Notes under the pieces: model-generated
Told to the model about the DNA's origin: nothing
The model's database searches: none
Seen by the model: the letters and a program-made list of their open reading frames with translations, nothing else
Shown here: piece after piece, positions 61,233-64,000 of the stretch
How positions within the stretch are numbered: position 1 is the first letter of the stretch
How the letters are laid out: every line of letters begins with the position of its first letter
Source: Sulfitobacter sp.
Lineage (GTDB): Bacteria; Pseudomonadota; Alphaproteobacteria; Rhodobacterales; Rhodobacteraceae
DNA length: 64,000 nucleotides
NCBI GenBank assembly: GCA_017854855.1
Contig: JAFMGZ010000012.1
Span: 1 to 64,000, forward strand
Reading direction: 5' to 3'
Made by a program: the position numbers and the translations under genes

Positions 61233-64000
61233 TGGACGTGATCCGCTACGCCATTGACCGCCCCGTTGCTGTTGTTGCAGCTGTTTTGATGGCGATGCTG
61301 TTTGGCATCATCGCCCTGTCGCGGATTCCCATTCAGCTGGCACCCGACGTGCGCAAGCCGATCGTGGTGATCGAAACAAATTGGCCCGGTGCGGCCCCGT
61401 CTGAAATCGAACGTGAGATCGTGAACCCCCAGGAAGAAGCGCTGCGGGGGCTTGAGGGACTTGAGATCATGACCTCCAGATCCCGCACGGGACAGGCAGA
61501 GGTGACGCTGGAATTCGTTGTTGGAACGAATATGAGCCAATCCTTGCTGTTGGTGTCCAACCGACTGGACCGGGTCAGCGGATATCCCGCAGAGGCCGAT
61601 GAACCGTCGCTGAACACCTCGGGATCGGATGACAGCCCGATTGCATGGGTGCTGCTGACTGCCAAGGACGGCAACAACCGCGAAATGCCGACCTACGGCG
61701 ATTTTGTCGAGGATGTGATCAAGGATCGCGTCGAACGGATTGAGGGCGTGTCAGCGGTGAACGTCTTTGGCGGCGTCACCCGCGAACTGCAGGTGGTGGT
61801 CGACCCGCGCCGACTGTCCCGCTACGGGTTGACCGTGCCGGAGGTGGTGCGCATCTTGCGGACCGAAAACATCTCTATTTCTGCAGGGGATGTGGACGAG
61901 GGCAAGCGCCGTTATGTGGTGCGCACCGAAGGGAATTTGAACACCGAAGAAGCGATCCGCAATGTTGTCCTTAGATCAGGGGCCGCAACCGGTGGCATCG
62001 GACGCGTGCGCGTGGGCGATGTGGCCGACGTTGGGTTCGCTTACAAGGAACCCACCAGCCGTTTGCGCTACAAGGGACAGCCGGGCCTTGCGTTCAATGT
62101 GGTGCGCGATTCAGGGGCCAATGTGATCAATGTCATGGAGGAATTGCGGACGGTTCTGGCAGAGCTGAGCGCAGGACCCATCGCGGATGCCGGCCTTGAT
62201 CTGCAGCAAGTCTATGACGAGACGATCTATATTGACGGTGCTATCAACCTGGTGACGCAGAACATCTGGATCGGCGGCATATTGGCGGCCCTTGTCCTGA
62301 TGCTGTTTCTGCGCAGTCCCAGGGCGACGTTGGTGGTATCTCTCTCGATCCCTGTGTCGATCGTGGCGACCTTTGTGGTCATGGCGTTTACCGGGCGGAC
62401 GCTCAATGTGATCTCGCTGGCTGGCATCGCATTTGCGGTGGGCATGATTGTTGATGCGGCCATCGTTGTTTTGGAAAATATCTTTCGATTGCGCGAACAG
62501 GGGCATTCGCGCCGCGAAGCGGCATATTTGGGTGCAAGCCAGGTCTGGGGCGCGATCCTGGTCTCTGCCTTGACCACTGTCCTTGTCTTTGTGCCGATCC
62601 TGATCATGCAGCTTGAGGCGGGGCAATTGTTCCGTGACATCGCGGTGGCGATTTCGGTGTCGGTGCTGCTGTCGCTGGTGGTGGCGGTCACGGTGATCCC
62701 GGCACTGGCCAGCAGAATGCTGCGCGAGGGGGACCAAAAGCCGGTCCGGATCTGGGGTCTTGATCATATTGCATCCGGTTTTCGTGCGATGGTGATGGCC
62801 TATGTGCGGTTGACGGTACGTTTTCGCACGATCGGGATCATCATGGTTCTGGCGATTGCGGGCGGTGCCGGCGTGGCCAGCTATGCCTTTTTGCCCAGGT
62901 TGGAATATCTGCCCGAAGGCAACCGCAATCTGGTCTTTGGCCTGATCATTCCCCCGCCGGGCTATAACCTTGAAACCACCCAGTCGATCGCCCAGCGGAT
63001 TGAAACGGTCGCACAACCTTTGTGGGAAGCGGCACCCGCCACCCAGACCGAGGACGGCACGCCCACCATCGCCAACTTCTTTTTCGTGGCCACGCCAGGC
63101 AATTCCTTTGTCGGGGCAGGGGCGGTTGACGGCCAGCGCGCCGCAGAATTGATCCCGGTGCTCAGCCGTCCGATTTTTGCCGAACCCGGCACCTTTGGCT
63201 TCATGACGCAGCCGTCGCTGTTCGGGCGCGGTGTGGGCGGCGGGCGCACGATTGAGTTGAACGTCTCTGGCCAGGACCTTGAGGAAATCTTGAGCGTGGC
63301 GGGGCGCGCGGCCGGTATCGTCTCAGGGATATTGCCGCGCTCTGAGGGGCATCAGTTCAGGCCGATCCCGGGGCTTGAGCTGGGTGCGCCTGAAGTGCGG
63401 CTGATCCCTGACCGGCTGCGCCTTGCTGATGCGGGGCTGGACAGTTCAGGGCTGGCCGCCACGGTGGATGCCTTCAATGATGGGCTTCGTGTCGCCGAGG
63501 TCACCGTGGGGGCGGAACGGGTGGATCTGGTGCTGAAGGGGGACCCTTCGGTCAGTGATGCGGTCCGCACGCAGGACGTGGGCAGCTATCCGGTCGTGAC
63601 GCCCAGCGGGCAGATCATGCCGGTATCTGCCTTGGCGGATGTGGTTCTGACGGCGGGCCCGACAGAAATCCGCCACCGCGACCGCCTGCGCACCGTGACC
63701 CTTGAGGTGCGTCCAGCGGACAGCTTGCCGTTGGAACAAGCCGTTGAACTGCTGCAGCGTGACGTTGTGGACGTGCTGGTCCAGCAGGGCATACCGGGCG
63801 ACATTCGTCTCAGCGTGTCAGGGACGGCTGATCAGCTCAGCCAGACCTGGGGGGCGATCCAGATCAATCTGGCGGTCGCCTTGGTGATTGTATTCCTGGT
63901 CATGGCCATCTTGTTCGAAAGCTTTGTCTTGCCGCTGGTGATCTTGATCTCTGTGCCGGTCGCGGCTGCAGGGGGTGTTGGGGGCTTGGCCTTGCTGAAC
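61232..64000 (+). CDS. RND efflux pump, inner-membrane transporter (3' end outside window)
   Basis: At least 923 residues, open to the right edge. The N-terminal helix MDVIRYAIDRPVAVVAAVL and the porter domains are present. The fourth-helix proton-relay segment reads GMIVDAAIVVLEN; the usual DD or DN pair is here D-A. The final visible part is NLAVALVIVFLVMAILFES and further hydrophobic sequence. It pumps drugs or metabolites with the adaptor upstream. Substrate is unknown and the C-terminal quarter is missing. Confidence 0.93.
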   Translation, partial: MDVIRYAIDRPVAVVAAVLMAMLFGIIALSRIPIQLAPDVRKPIVVIETNWPGAAPSEIEREIVNPQEEALRGLEGLEIMTSRSRTGQAEVTLEFVVGTNMSQSLLLVSNRLDRVSGYPAEADEPSLNTSGSDDSPIAWVLLTAKDGNNREMPTYGDFVEDVIKDRVERIEGVSAVNVFGGVTRELQVVVDPRRLSRYGLTVPEVVRILRTENISISAGDVDEGKRRYVVRTEGNLNTEEAIRNVVLRSGAATGGIGRVRVGDVADVGFAYKEPTSRLRYKGQPGLAFNVVRDSGANVINVMEELRTVLAELSAGPIADAGLDLQQVYDETIYIDGAINLVTQNIWIGGILAALVLMLFLRSPRATLVVSLSIPVSIVATFVVMAFTGRTLNVISLAGIAFAVGMIVDAAIVVLENIFRLREQGHSRREAAYLGASQVWGAILVSALTTVLVFVPILIMQLEAGQLFRDIAVAISVSVLLSLVVAVTVIPALASRMLREGDQKPVRIWGLDHIASGFRAMVMAYVRLTVRFRTIGIIMVLAIAGGAGVASYAFLPRLEYLPEGNRNLVFGLIIPPPGYNLETTQSIAQRIETVAQPLWEAAPATQTEDGTPTIANFFFVATPGNSFVGAGAVDGQRAAELIPVLSRPIFAEPGTFGFMTQPSLFGRGVGGGRTIELNVSGQDLEEILSVAGRAAGIVSGILPRSEGHQFRPIPGLELGAPEVRLIPDRLRLADAGLDSSGLAATVDAFNDGLRVAEVTVGAERVDLVLKGDPSVSDAVRTQDVGSYPVVTPSGQIMPVSALADVVLTAGPTEIRHRDRLRTVTLEVRPADSLPLEQAVELLQRDVVDVLVQQGIPGDIRLSVSGTADQLSQTWGAIQINLAVALVIVFLVMAILFESFVLPLVILISVPVAAAGGVGGLALLN

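Noticed and set aside
62111..63016. 301-codon frame on the minus strand inside the RND pump gene
   Set aside because: The pump reading is uninterrupted on the plus strand and shows RND motifs; the reverse product is low-complexity.
1..64000. tRNA, rRNA, CRISPR, prophage or transposase
   Set aside because: No gap shows tRNA-like arms with a T-loop motif or repeat-spacer arrays, and no coding sequence carries integrase, transposase, capsid or terminase features.

Overview
The window is about 60% GC and densely coded. Gene content and order point to an alphaproteobacterium of the Rhodobacteraceae, probably the roseobacter lineage. The grounds are a ctaC-ctaB-ctaG-ctaE oxidase operon of Paracoccus/Rhodobacter type, a Tad pilus locus with D-W type Flp pilins, PtsP of the nitrogen PTS, Fhs plus FolD, and many neighbouring families typical of that group. 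The assignment is an inference from content; no rRNA or tRNA gene is visible. I see no phage, IS element, CRISPR array or plasmid function, so this looks like ordinary chromosome.

Layout. 1-4200: the 3' end of ftsH with a strong terminator, a MOSC protein, then fhs and folD (one-carbon folate) separated by twin palindromes. 4180-9990: a small membrane protein divergent from a membrane LytTR regulator, then leftward genes for a thioesterase, the DNA-repair pair pdeM and lhr, and a beta-hydroxyacid dehydrogenase. 10016-22146: a complete-looking leftward Tad/Flp assembly locus (two flp pilins, cpaB, secretin, OmpA lipoprotein, cpaE, tadA, tadB, tadC, two TPR lipoproteins, prepilin peptidase, an AAA+ ATPase). 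Hairpins behind each pilin probably keep pilin expression above that of the machine. 22515-30750: a lytic transglycosylase, a 3-oxoacid CoA-transferase pair, topA, dprA and tldD.

30928-38515: cytochrome c oxidase subunits II and III with heme O synthase, Cox11 and a small membrane protein, closed by a terminator, then surf1, thrC, an M16 protease and a GNAT enzyme. 38570-44515: a diverged SHMT-like PLP enzyme divergent from a secreted metallo-hydrolase, a FAD-linked 2-hydroxyacid dehydrogenase, and leftward mtnP, rhtB-like exporter and apt (methylthioadenosine/adenine salvage). 44809-50967: a SulP transporter behind a structured leader, a flavin reductase, a GNAT enzyme, an EcsC protein and the molybdate importer modABC. 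51085-64000: NUDIX, DUF1178, SDR, lysC with a tandem repeat at its 3' end, ptsP, a Met/His-rich secreted protein, an aldo/keto reductase, an ABC1/UbiB kinase, and an RND efflux adaptor and pump, the pump running off the right edge.

Nothing here is obviously a new defence or mobile system. The best leads are the switch-like leader RNA before the SulP gene, the AAA+ ATPase tied to the Tad locus, the diverged SHMT-like enzyme, and two families of dispersed intergenic repeats.
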